Shown here one piece after another: positions 26,256 through 33,981 of a DNA stretch of 64,000 nt. The notes under the pieces were generated by a model. The model had not been told where the DNA came from. It did not search any database and saw only the letters and a list, made by a program, of their open reading frames with translations. The position numbers and the translations under genes are program-made. How positions within the stretch are numbered: position 1 is the first letter of the stretch; each line of letters starts with the position of its first letter. This stretch comes from Treponema sp. (GTDB lineage Bacteria; Spirochaetota; Spirochaetia; Treponematales; Treponemataceae): contig PDOP01000036.1 in the NCBI GenBank assembly GCA_002749205.1, positions 1 to 64,000 of the forward strand, in the 5' to 3' direction.

Positions 26256-26612
26256 CTATTTTGCTTTTTCATATTTTGCTTTTTTTAAAGCGTCCTCAAC
26301 AGCATCTAAAAAACCGTTACTCGTATAAGTTGCCCCGGCGACTGTATCAACATCGGTTGACTTTTTTTTAACAACAGCCTTAATAAGATAGTCAAAAACA
26401 TTACCGCCAATCCCGGGCGTATCGCAATATTCCAGTACACTTATATCAACCATCTTATGCCTCTTGTCAACAACAACTTCCACCTTTATCGGTCCTGAAT
26501 TTCCCTGTCCCACACCTATATACGAACCCTGCTTTAATTTCTCCGAATCGCCACTACAAGAACCCAAAACTGCAACACAAAAAAACAAAACACAAAATCT
26601 TATAATTTTCAT
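26256..26612 (-). CDS. FMN-binding domain lipoprotein
   Basis: A protein of 118 residues. A type II signal peptide ends in LGSC. The rest is one FMN_bind domain: GSYIGVGQGNSGPIKVEVVVDKRHKMVDISVLEY, and DTVAGATYTSNGFLDAVEDAL, whose SGAT-like motif (here AGATYTS) carries the threonine to which FMN is covalently attached in RnfG/NqrC relatives. It may take part in extracytoplasmic electron transfer. ATG 26612 is preferred; a TTG three codons upstream is possible. Attachment would need an ApbE flavin transferase, not seen here. Confidence 0.85.
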   Translation of the reverse strand: MKIIRFCVLFFCVAVLGSCSGDSEKLKQGSYIGVGQGNSGPIKVEVVVDKRHKMVDISVLEYCDTPGIGGNVFDYLIKAVVKKKSTDVDTVAGATYTSNGFLDAVEDALKKAKYEKAK

Positions 26613-26743
26613 ATCCTGCAAAGTTTAACACCAATTAAAAAAATAATCAAGAGGAGATTCTCCAAATATTAGCCGTTTGTAAATTGCAAGTAATATTGCA
26701 AAAAAAAACTTTTCATGTTATATTGCGATAAGGGTGATAAAAT

Positions 26744-28090
26744 ATGTTAGAAGAAAATGCACAAACTATCGTTGAACTACTAAAAGAAAAGCAATTTCCA
26801 AAAGCAAAAGAGCTTTTAATTGATATGAACGAAGTTGACATTGCAGAAATATTTGGTCTTGTTCCAAATGCAGACATGCTTTTAATGTTTCGTATTTTAC
26901 CCAAAACATTGGCAGCAGAAGTTTTTGCATATCTTGAAAAAGATGACCAAGCAACAATTGTATCAGCCTTTACCGATGCCGAGCTTGCGCCTCTTTTAAA
27001 ACAACTTTTCATAGATGATGTAGCCGACCTCGTTGAAGAAGTCCCCGCAAATGTTGCAAGCAAAATATTAAAAAATGCAGATGAAGCAGAGCGTAGCATG
27101 CTTAATCAAATACTAAAATACCCTGAAAATTCAGCAGGAAGCATATTAACAACTGAATATGTTTCATTAAAAAAGCAGATGACAATAGAGCAGGCAATAA
27201 AAAGCATTCGCAAAAACGGTCTAAAAAAAGAAACCATCTACACCTGTTACGTAACCGATGAAAACAGAATTCTACAGGGCATTATTTCTCTTAGAAAACT
27301 TGTTTTATCCGAGCCGACACTCGTAATAGAAGACATATACGAAGAAGACTGCATCTATGTTTATACCAACGATGACAGGGAAACTGCCGCAAAAAAATTC
27401 CGAAAATACGGCTTCATCGCACTGCCTGTTGTCGATAACGAAAAAAGACTGGTGGGAATAATCACGGTTGATGATATTATGCACATCATGGAGCAGGAAG
27501 TAACTGAAGACTTTCTTAAAATGGCAGCTATGCAACCCTCCGAAGAAAAATACCTTGACATGAGTGCCTTTAATCTTGCAAAACACAGAATATTCTGGCT
27601 CATGCTTTTAATGGTTACACAAATATTCACAGGAGGCATAATCGAAAAGTTTACAACCCTACTCGCTCAGTACACAATACTTACGGCATTTATTCCGATG
27701 ATAATGGGTACAGGAGGGAACTCAGGAAATCAGTCATCAACGCTAATAATTAGAGGGCTTGCAACCGGTGAGCTTACAACAGCAGACTGGCTAAAAGTTG
27801 CATGGAAAGAAATACGCATTGCCTTATATGTTTCACTAATTCTTGGGGGAGCAATGTTCCTAAAAAACTTTTTCCTCAGCCACAAAGACATTATTGTCTC
27901 ACTGACTGTTTCTCTGACACTTTGCTTTACAATACTGATTGCAAAAACTACAGGGGCTCTTTTGCCAATGCTCGCAAAAAAACTAAAACTCGACCCCGCA
28001 ACAATGGCAGCCCCCATGATTACAACATTTGTCGATACAATCAGTCTCTTAATTTATTTCAGCTTAGCAGGCTTCCTTCTTTTTAATTAA
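26744..28090 (+). CDS. mgtE: magnesium transporter MgtE
   Basis: A protein of 448 residues, the normal length. The cytoplasmic N-terminal superhelical domain (1-130) is followed by two CBS domains (about 130-255; GIISLRKLVLSEP, KRLVGIITVDDIMHIME) that sense magnesium, a plug helix, and five membrane helices. The pore signature PMIMGTGGNSGNQSSTLIIRGLA is present, with further helices to the end. It takes up Mg2+ and closes when cytoplasmic Mg2+ is high. An AAGGGTG site precedes the ATG. It converges with the next gene, the stops being 10 bases apart. Confidence 0.95.
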   Translation: MLEENAQTIVELLKEKQFPKAKELLIDMNEVDIAEIFGLVPNADMLLMFRILPKTLAAEVFAYLEKDDQATIVSAFTDAELAPLLKQLFIDDVADLVEEVPANVASKILKNADEAERSMLNQILKYPENSAGSILTTEYVSLKKQMTIEQAIKSIRKNGLKKETIYTCYVTDENRILQGIISLRKLVLSEPTLVIEDIYEEDCIYVYTNDDRETAAKKFRKYGFIALPVVDNEKRLVGIITVDDIMHIMEQEVTEDFLKMAAMQPSEEKYLDMSAFNLAKHRIFWLMLLMVTQIFTGGIIEKFTTLLAQYTILTAFIPMIMGTGGNSGNQSSTLIIRGLATGELTTADWLKVAWKEIRIALYVSLILGGAMFLKNFFLSHKDIIVSLTVSLTLCFTILIAKTTGALLPMLAKKLKLDPATMAAPMITTFVDTISLLIYFSLAGFLLFN

Positions 28091-28100
28091 AACTAAAATC

Positions 28101-29516
28101 TTACGGACTGAAAAACCCTACATCAGGAGCTTTAATTCTAACTAAAGCAGTAAACGATTTTTTATTTCTGAGAATAAAATCCCGTATATCTGTTTCCTCG
28201 GCAGCCTCATACACATCAATATGAAAATTCCCGAGTATGTCGAAATAGGGAAAAAATGCTACAGCATGATAATACTGCCTCAAAGAAGGATTTCCCATTT
28301 CTTGATTTACAGCACCAAGGTAAAAATTGCCCGGCTCAGTAATAGCCAAATAATAAAGCAAAGCCTCCAAATATTCGGTTTGATAACCGACGTTCTTAAA
28401 ATAACCGCCAAATTTTTGCTCTGAAATTCTTCCACCCAACACAGGAAGACTAAAAGCAAAAGGCACAAGTTTTACATCAATCCCTGCCTCTTGCGGATAC
28501 ACGGTTCGCCTCATTGTTAAACTGAGCCTTGCCGCCGCAAGATTTCTAATCCAATCAAGACCAAAAAACAAATCTCGCTGTTCGGCAAAAGGGCTTGAAA
28601 AATTAGTTAAAGGAATATCGGTAGGTCGTTTTAACGAAGTAATATAAGTGCCTTGTCCTGCGATCGGTTTTATTATTCCGTCTACTATCCACTTTACAAA
28701 ACCGGAGCAATTCACACCGCCTTTAATTTTTTGCTCCTTTTCCTGACCTTTTTCCTGATTTTTCGCCGCATACAGTATAGCACTTTTTTCCTGAGGTTTT
28801 TCTGTTTCAATATAAACCGGCTTACCAAAAGCACTAAACGCACCGTCATCTATTCTTACAAGCATCTGCATTTTTCTTCTGATTATTGCCGACATTGATT
28901 CAACTGCCCTGTATGTTACAGGCGGCTCAAAAATATGCCACGGCAAAGTATCTTTCGTCATCTGCTTTAATTCCGACAAAGTTGTATAATACAAATCATT
29001 AAAACTGATGCCAACAGCAACCCCTTTGCGTACATAAGCTGAAAACAAACAGAAATCAGCATAAGACCTAGTTCCAACTTGTATATTTGAAGTAGGATTC
29101 AGCTTAATAAACAGCTCCGGTGTTTCTCGCGGAAATATCTTTATGCAAACAGGCTCACCGGTTGTAAAGTCTCGTTGCAATATCCAAATACCCTGCGGGG
29201 TTCTCGAATTTGATGTTTTAGTAAAAATTGTGTCTTCGGGAGTTATTTTTACTTCGACTATATTTTGAGATTCAAGTTTATAGCTTTCAACCTTGAACCG
29301 CTTTCCCGTAGAGTCGGTATACACTTGTGGCGATAATGTCAATACATCCATAGGTGAAGCCAAAAGCCAAGTAGCCGCAAGTGTCTTTCTTAAACCTGCT
29401 GAATCAGGAATTCTATCTATAGGAATAATCGGTACGGTAGGACCATTCGCAAAAACCCGAAACAAAAAGGCTGTCAAAAAAAATAAAGTAAAACACAGTT
29501 TTCTTAAAATTCTCAT
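28101..29516 (-). CDS. large exported protein of unknown function
   Basis: About 471 residues from ATG 29516, chosen because it opens a good signal peptide (MRILRKLCFTLFFLTAFLFRVFA). A longer in-frame opening to 29702 would add a non-signal leader that reads through a DNA inverted repeat. The mature protein contains a segment ending KGGVNCSGFVKWIVDGI, which resembles the Cys-Ser-Gly-Phe active-site helix of NlpC/P60-type or related papain-fold peptidases. A basic Glu/Lys/Gln-rich stretch precedes it. A histidine later in the chain (YYHAVAFFP) could be the partner. I suggest a papain-like cell-wall or peptide hydrolase, with low certainty. Confidence 0.6.
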   Translation of the reverse strand: MRILRKLCFTLFFLTAFLFRVFANGPTVPIIPIDRIPDSAGLRKTLAATWLLASPMDVLTLSPQVYTDSTGKRFKVESYKLESQNIVEVKITPEDTIFTKTSNSRTPQGIWILQRDFTTGEPVCIKIFPRETPELFIKLNPTSNIQVGTRSYADFCLFSAYVRKGVAVGISFNDLYYTTLSELKQMTKDTLPWHIFEPPVTYRAVESMSAIIRRKMQMLVRIDDGAFSAFGKPVYIETEKPQEKSAILYAAKNQEKGQEKEQKIKGGVNCSGFVKWIVDGIIKPIAGQGTYITSLKRPTDIPLTNFSSPFAEQRDLFFGLDWIRNLAAARLSLTMRRTVYPQEAGIDVKLVPFAFSLPVLGGRISEQKFGGYFKNVGYQTEYLEALLYYLAITEPGNFYLGAVNQEMGNPSLRQYYHAVAFFPYFDILGNFHIDVYEAAEETDIRDFILRNKKSFTALVRIKAPDVGFFSP

Positions 29517-29596
29517 AGAATCGTTATCGGCAAATTTAAATAAAGCCTTTATTTTTTGCAAATCAAGATTTAAATACCTATTTATATTTGGGCGAA

Positions 29597-29659
29597 TTTT
29601 TGCATTGCGTTTTGAAATAACGACAATCAAGTGTATCGATATTTTACGCAATGCAAAAA
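29597..29659. repeat. perfect 13-bp inverted repeat
   Basis: TTTTTGCATTGCG at 29597-29609 pairs with CGCAATGCAAAAA at 29647-29659 around a 37-base loop. It lies just upstream of the exported-protein gene. Confidence 0.7.
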
Positions 29660-29702
29660 CCGTGCTATCCGCTTTTAATTTTAATGCCTCTTCTTTTATC
29701 AT

Positions 29703-29838
29703 CCGTAGTGTTTTCCGTTAGACTTCAACCACTACTACTTTTTTTTAAAATCGGCATTAAAATTCCGCTACTATCACTTTCGCGCCTTAACCCTTGCAAG
29801 TTTTATCACATCTAATGCAATGCAGATAACCGGAGAGT
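29703..29838. other. intergenic region
   Basis: No gene is seen between the exported protein's upstream region and the truncated higA. The plus strand has GTTAGAC near 29715, which fits the GTTRRRY integron core, but no matching stem was found. Confidence 0.4.
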
Positions 29839-29851
29839 TTACACCATGTTA
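29838..29851 (-). repeat. TAACATGGTGTAAA motif, copy 3
   Basis: It is identical to the copy at 113-126. It supplies the stop codon of the truncated higA frame, at the point where similarity to HigA is lost. Confidence 0.5.
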
Positions 29852-29970
29852 TACGAAGTTACTGCAACCTTATTTATTTCTTTAGCTAATCTATATGCAC
29901 TTATACCTAATGGTTCTAAAAACTCTTCTTTCAATATTTCTCCCGGTCGTATATTGGGTAATCTATTCAT
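29839..29970 (-). pseudogene. higA: truncated HigA-type antitoxin
   Basis: The 43-codon frame opens with a GGAGG site and MNRLPNIRPGEILKEEF, then LGISAYRLAKEIN, the start of the helix-turn-helix of HigA-family antitoxins. It then breaks off into unrelated residues and stops. A whole HigA has about 95-100 residues, so the recognition helix and C-terminal half are gone. The break lies next to a motif that also follows the relE fragment at the start of the window, which suggests a recombination end point. Confidence 0.75.
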
Positions 29971-29980
29971 ATTAAACCTC

Positions 29981-30262
29981 CTAATGGTAATCTATAATTT
30001 TTACACTTAAAGCATTTCCATTTTGCCACTTAAAACATATTCTCCATTGATCATTAATTCTTATACTAAAGCAACCCTTCTTATCACCTTTTAAAGCTTC
30101 CAATTTGTTATTGGGAGGAATTCTTAAATCATTTAAATTAACAGCATTATTTAAAATTCGCAATTTTCGCCTAGCTACAGATTAAATATCTGTTGGAAAT
30201 TTCTTTGAAACAAAACCATTCCAATTTTTTTTTGTTTCTTTTGAAGAAAAATTAATTATCAT
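29981..30262 (-). pseudogene. higB: HigB-type toxin gene with an in-frame stop
   Basis: From ATG 30262 the frame reads MIINFSSKETKK and continues as a HigB/RelE-superfamily toxin: SVARRKLRILNNAV, LRIPPNNKLEALKGDKKG, SIRINDQWRICF and IIDYH. Codon 27 (30182-30184) is TAA where relatives have Gln, one base from CAA. No other defect is seen, so a single nonsense change disables the toxin. The surviving open part after the stop is 60 residues. Loss of the toxin fits the loss of its antitoxin just downstream. Confidence 0.82.
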
Positions 30263-30268
30263 ATATAA

Positions 30269-30296
30269 ATAATAACATTTTCGTTAGTATTGTCAA
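30269..30296 (-). promoter_or_regulatory. promoter of the higBA remnant
   Basis: On the minus strand a perfect TTGACA is followed after 16 bases by TATTAT. The higB ATG would be at the transcription start. Confidence 0.65.
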
Positions 30297-30305
30297 GCGT
30301 TAGTA
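30282..30305. promoter_or_regulatory. direct repeats over the higBA promoter
   Basis: CGTTAGTA occurs at 30282-30289 and 30298-30305, 16 bases apart, flanking the -35 box. The spacing of about 1.5 helical turns and the position fit an operator for the lost HigA repressor. Confidence 0.45.
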
Positions 30306-30841
30306 ATATGACAACCTTTTGCAATTTCGTATAACAAACAAATAAAAACGATTGTTTTTTTGATAAAATTTTAGTTTTTTCACTTGGAATCAATCCTGTA
30401 GAAAGGCCTCTTCTCTAGTAGGCTTCCGCTTAGTTAAGTCGCATTAGGCATAAAATAAAAAGCCCGACCAAAATAGGATGGATTTTTTAATCGGAGTGAT
30501 TAGCGAAGTGATTATATGAAGAAATTTGCAAAAGCTGGATTTTTTCGTAATCTTAAGAAGCTACAGTGCACAAGCGATTGAAATGGTAAATTGCAAGTTT
30601 TTCAAAACTTGCAATTTAAATCCATTTTTCGCGATATTTTAGCGAAAAATTAGTCGAAGCCATGTAATGAGCGGTTTTTTGCTTTGCAAAAAATGTGCCC
30701 GTAAAATTAAAAAACTTTCCTAACTTTTGCACTTGCAATCACATAAATCCTATGGTTCAATAATATTGAGGTGCTACCAATTTTATAAAGGTCTTAGTCT
30801 AACACAATAGTGTTAAACTTCAAACCATACCCCCGACCGAT
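30306..30841. other. 536-base intergenic region with palindromes
   Basis: No gene is supported. It holds a perfect 14-bp-arm palindrome at 30588-30617, an arm pair ATTTTTCGC/GCGAAAAAT at 30624-30650, and a hairpin at 30797-30818 (GTCTAACAC/GTGTTAAAC with one mismatch) just beyond the htpG stop. Confidence 0.6.
30588..30617. repeat. perfect TTGCAA-type palindrome
   Basis: AAATTGCAAGTTTT and its complement surround a TC loop. Related palindromes with AAATTGCAA ends occur at 32846 and near 51735. Confidence 0.75.
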
Positions 30842-32755
30842 TTATGACAACAACTTGTTAAGTCGTTTAACAAATTCCGCAGGATCGCTTAACTCCCCGC
30901 CTTCAGCCAACTTTGCCTGGTCGAGCAAAACATGCGTAAAATCGTTTATATAAGCCTCATCATTTGAATCTTTCATCTTCTGCAAAATAGGATGCGAAGC
31001 ATTTACTTCCAAAATTGGAGGAGCCTCTGCAAAACCTGTCTGCCCCATAGCCTTCATCATTCTTGCCATCTGGAGGCTTGGGTCTTTATCGTCAAAAGTA
31101 ATACAGGCAGGAGAATCCGAAAGGCGTTTTGAAATACGCACTTCCTTTACAGACTCACCAAGCTCGGTTTTCATCTTTTCGAGTAAATCCTTAAAGTCTT
31201 TTTCCTGCTTTTCGATTTTTGCTTTTTCATCGCTGTCTGTAAGTGCATCATCTAAATCAGCACGATTTGCCGCCTTTAACTCAAACTCTTTATACTTATT
31301 CAAAGTCGGAATTACAATTTCATCAATTTCATCGGTCATCAATAAAACTTCAATTCCCTTCGCCTTATATGCTTCGATATGAGGAGACTGACGGAGTGTT
31401 TTTTCATCATCGCCTGCGATGTAATAGATTGCCTTTTGCTCACTTCCCATCCTCTCAACATATTCTGCAAAACTCGTCCAACCGTCATTTTCAGTTTGGT
31501 CAGCCGTTGTTTTAAATCTCACCAAATCTGAAATCTTTTCACGATTTTCAAAATCCGAATAAAGCCCTTCTTTTAAAGGCTTATTGAACTCTGCAATAAA
31601 CTTAACATATTTTTCTTTATCATTTTCGGAAAGCTTTTTTAACTCGCCTAAAATCTTTTTAACCGATGCCGACTTAATGGAAGACAGAACCCTGTTTTGC
31701 TGTAATATTTCACGGCTGACATTCAAAGGCAAATCTTCACTGTCAATAATACCCCGTACAAACCGCAGGTAAGTAGGAAGCAAATCTTTATCATCATCAG
31801 TAATAAAAACCCGCTTTACAAAAAGTTTTACGCCGGGTTTGTAATCCGCATGAAACATATCAAACGGAGCCTTTGACGGAATATAAAAAAGAGTTGTATA
31901 CTCTTGCGTACCTTCTGCCTTTGTGTGCACATAATGCAAAGGATCTTCACCGTCATGCGAAAACGACTTGTAAAAATTAAAATAATCTTCCTCTTTCAAA
32001 GACGACTTTTGCTTCTGCCACAATGCACTTGCGTCATTTATCTGCTCGGACTTAGGAGCCTCCGATTTGACATTACCCTTATCATCATACTCCTTATGCA
32101 CATAATGCAAATAAATCGGAAAAGCAATATGGTCAGAATATTTTTTAATAATCTCCTGAATTCTCCAGCGCGATGCAAAATCCTTATGCTCGTCTGTAAG
32201 ATGAGCAACAATACACGAGCCGCAAGAATCCTCAGGAACATCATCAATCAAAGGAAACGCATCAGCCCCGCACTCTTCAATTTCGTAAGACTCAGTTCCA
32301 TCCGATGTCCACTTCCAAACCTTTTCTTCGCCTGCCTTCTTCGTAATCACCTCAACTTTTGAAGCAACCATAAAGACCGAATAAAACCCGACACCGAACT
32401 GCCCGATTAAATTGGAATCCTTTTTCTGCTCGTTTGCAAGTTTTTCCAAAAACGAACTCGTGCCTGAGCGTGCAATAGTTCCCAAATTATTACGCAAATC
32501 TTCATCGTTCATACCAAGACCGGTGTCGCGGACAGTAATCGTTTTATTCTGCTCATCAAAAACAATATCAACACGCGGCTCGAATTTCAACGACTTCAAA
32601 CTCTCGTCCGACACAGTCAAAAATTTCAGCTTATCCAATGCGTCTGAGCTGTTAGAAATAAGCTCCCTCAAAAAAATCTCGTTGTTTGAATAAAGTGAAT
32701 GAACAATCAGCTTTAACAACTTGCTGACTTCCGTTTCAAATTGATACTTTGCCAT
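30842..32755 (-). CDS. htpG: chaperone protein HtpG (Hsp90)
   Basis: A protein of 637 residues, full length. The N-terminal GHKL ATPase domain carries LRELISNSSDALDKLKFL (catalytic Glu and Asn), VRDTGLGMNDEDL, and GQFGVGFYSVFMVA. The middle domain includes DLPLNVSREILQQN with the catalytic Arg. The C-terminal dimerisation domain ends in FVKRLNKLLS. It folds or protects proteins under stress using ATP. Its own promoter lies upstream. No CIRCE-type operator was seen. Confidence 0.97.
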   Translation of the reverse strand: MAKYQFETEVSKLLKLIVHSLYSNNEIFLRELISNSSDALDKLKFLTVSDESLKSLKFEPRVDIVFDEQNKTITVRDTGLGMNDEDLRNNLGTIARSGTSSFLEKLANEQKKDSNLIGQFGVGFYSVFMVASKVEVITKKAGEEKVWKWTSDGTESYEIEECGADAFPLIDDVPEDSCGSCIVAHLTDEHKDFASRWRIQEIIKKYSDHIAFPIYLHYVHKEYDDKGNVKSEAPKSEQINDASALWQKQKSSLKEEDYFNFYKSFSHDGEDPLHYVHTKAEGTQEYTTLFYIPSKAPFDMFHADYKPGVKLFVKRVFITDDDKDLLPTYLRFVRGIIDSEDLPLNVSREILQQNRVLSSIKSASVKKILGELKKLSENDKEKYVKFIAEFNKPLKEGLYSDFENREKISDLVRFKTTADQTENDGWTSFAEYVERMGSEQKAIYYIAGDDEKTLRQSPHIEAYKAKGIEVLLMTDEIDEIVIPTLNKYKEFELKAANRADLDDALTDSDEKAKIEKQEKDFKDLLEKMKTELGESVKEVRISKRLSDSPACITFDDKDPSLQMARMMKAMGQTGFAEAPPILEVNASHPILQKMKDSNDEAYINDFTHVLLDQAKLAEGGELSDPAEFVKRLNKLLS

Positions 32756-32782
32756 CTTATTTCCTCATAAATAGTTTTTCGT

Positions 32783-32811
32783 AAAATAATAAAACAAATA
32801 AAAAAAGTCAA
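32783..32811 (-). promoter_or_regulatory. promoter of htpG
   Basis: On the minus strand TTGACT and TATTTT are 17 bases apart, with a GAGG ribosome binding site before the ATG. Confidence 0.6.
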
Positions 32812-32845
32812 GGCTAATATAAAGATATTTTTTATGTAACAGAGA

Positions 32846-32877
32846 AAATTGCAAAAGTCAGAGGAGTTTTGCAATTT
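32846..32877. repeat. TTGCAA-type palindrome
   Basis: AAATTGCAAAA and TTTTGCAATTT surround GTCAGAGGAG. The same sequence, inverted and with one change, lies at about 51503-51528. Confidence 0.7.
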
Positions 32878-32925
32878 CTTCCAAAATATACCAAAAAGCG
32901 CAATGAAATGAGCTTATTAGAGTTG

Positions 32926-32955
32926 CTTGCAAAAAGTTATTCAACTTTTTGCAAG
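32926..32955. repeat. perfect 13-bp-arm palindrome
   Basis: CTTGCAAAAAGTT and AACTTTTTGCAAG surround ATTC. It abuts a family 1 element, as the palindrome at 22686 does. Confidence 0.75.
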
Positions 32956-33193
32956 TGGCGCCCGCCTTAAATCTTTTGTTTTTTTCTGTATTTCATAATC
33001 AGCGTCTCACTTTCGTGAGCCACTTAGAGCTACTTGTAAAAAGTAATGAACTTTTTTATAAGTAGCTCTAACACCGATGGACAGGACATCCGGTTAAAGT
33101 AAACAAGGGTAATAATTACACAGGACGGGTGATTATTACCCTCCGATAGGGATGTCAAAAAAATATCGTGATAACGGCGAGCTTAAAATCAGG
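32956..33193 (-). repeat. family 1 element (subtype B) with inserted hairpins
   Basis: The ends (GGCGCCCGCCTTAAATCTTTTG at the left, GATAACGGCGAGC and TTAAAATCAGG at the right) match the copy at 12455-12580. The middle is about 110 bases longer and holds an extra palindrome at 33025-33070 and a nested hairpin at 33085-33156. Confidence 0.6.
33085..33156. other. nested double hairpin
   Basis: Outer arms GACATCC/GGATGTC enclose inner arms GGGTAATAAT/ATTATTACCC. Both are perfect. Confidence 0.6.
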
Positions 33194-33270
33194 ATAACAT
33201 TAATGAATAAAAGGCGGGGTTTCTGTTTAAAAAGCATCAATCAAAAACAAAAAAAATTAACATAATTCTA

Positions 33271-33299
33271 TTGCATTAAACAAAAAAAAGTTGTATCAT
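33271..33299 (+). promoter_or_regulatory. promoter of the zinc-ribbon gene
   Basis: TTGCAT and TATCAT are 17 bases apart. The -10 box ends six bases before ATG 33306, which rules out the in-frame TTG at 33291 as a start. Confidence 0.55.
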
Positions 33300-33305
33300 C
33301 TAATC

Positions 33306-33719
33306 ATGAAACTGTCTATTACTGCAATTATAGCCATAATATTTATCGTAGCACTTTTGCTTGGAATTCTTTATTCTTTAATCACATTTTCAAGACGCTC
33401 AGAGCCTCCAAGCAAAAAATACGACAAATACGGAAAACCCGGAGACAAAGGAGTCTGTCCTGTCTGCACAACGATATTAAGTGCCAACGAAAAAATAGTA
33501 ACAACGGTTTACCCCGGAGACGATGACCAAGTTTGTTATATTTACGGTTGCCCGCATTGCTACCCGGTTGCCGAAGAAGACAGATACCGCTCTTGCCCCG
33601 TATGCAAAAAAAAACTCGGAGCAGAGTCTTTTTTATACGCCAGATATTTCGACAGAAAAGACTCATCGCAACACATACATATTTTGGGTTGTGCAAAATG
33701 CAGACATAAAAAACAGTAA
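33306..33719 (+). CDS. membrane-anchored zinc-ribbon protein
   Basis: A protein of 137 residues. One N-terminal membrane helix (about 5-27, ITAIIAIIFIVALLLGILYSLI) is followed by a cytoplasmic or periplasmic part with paired cysteines: CPVC, CPHC, CPVC and CAKC, plus single cysteines and histidines. These form two zinc ribbons like rubredoxin or zinc-finger knuckles. The function is unknown; metal-bound scaffold or protein binding is the likely mode. It is monocistronic, with a promoter ending right at the start codon. Confidence 0.75.
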   Translation: MKLSITAIIAIIFIVALLLGILYSLITFSRRSEPPSKKYDKYGKPGDKGVCPVCTTILSANEKIVTTVYPGDDDQVCYIYGCPHCYPVAEEDRYRSCPVCKKKLGAESFLYARYFDRKDSSQHIHILGCAKCRHKKQ

Positions 33720-33790
33720 AAGTTTACTTTCGCTTAAATTCCTGCTGCGTACCGAATAAAGAATACCTGCCTGATGTACAAAGCGCTTAA

Positions 33791-33925
33791 AATGATTTGG
33801 ACGGGCACGTCTATCCTTTTTGTCGCTTAAATTTTTTAAGAAAAAACGGCTCTAAAAGAGACAGTTTTTAAAACTAATTAAGTAAAGGCAAAAAGATTAT
33901 GCGAGCCCGTCGGGTTACAAGAGCG
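33791..33925 (+). repeat. family 1 dispersed palindromic element (subtype A)
   Basis: The 5' arm is GGGCACGTCTATCCTTTTTGTC and the 3' arm GCAAAAAGATTATGCGAGCCC, followed by GTCGGGTTAC. The centre contains ACGGCTCTAAAAGAGACAG. Confidence 0.75.
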
Positions 33926-33945
33926 AATAAATAAAATATAAAACC

Positions 33946-33975
33946 TTGAAACAATCGACAAAAGTAGTGTATAAT
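33946..33975 (+). promoter_or_regulatory. promoter of the dihydroorotase gene
   Basis: TTGAAA and a perfect TATAAT are 18 bases apart. ATG 33982 is six bases after the -10 box, and there is no ribosome binding site. Confidence 0.6.
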
Positions 33976-33981
33976 TAACTT

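Noticed and set aside
29517..29702. N-terminal extension of the exported protein (28101-29702)
   Set aside because: The extra 62 residues hide a good signal peptide and are encoded across a DNA inverted repeat.
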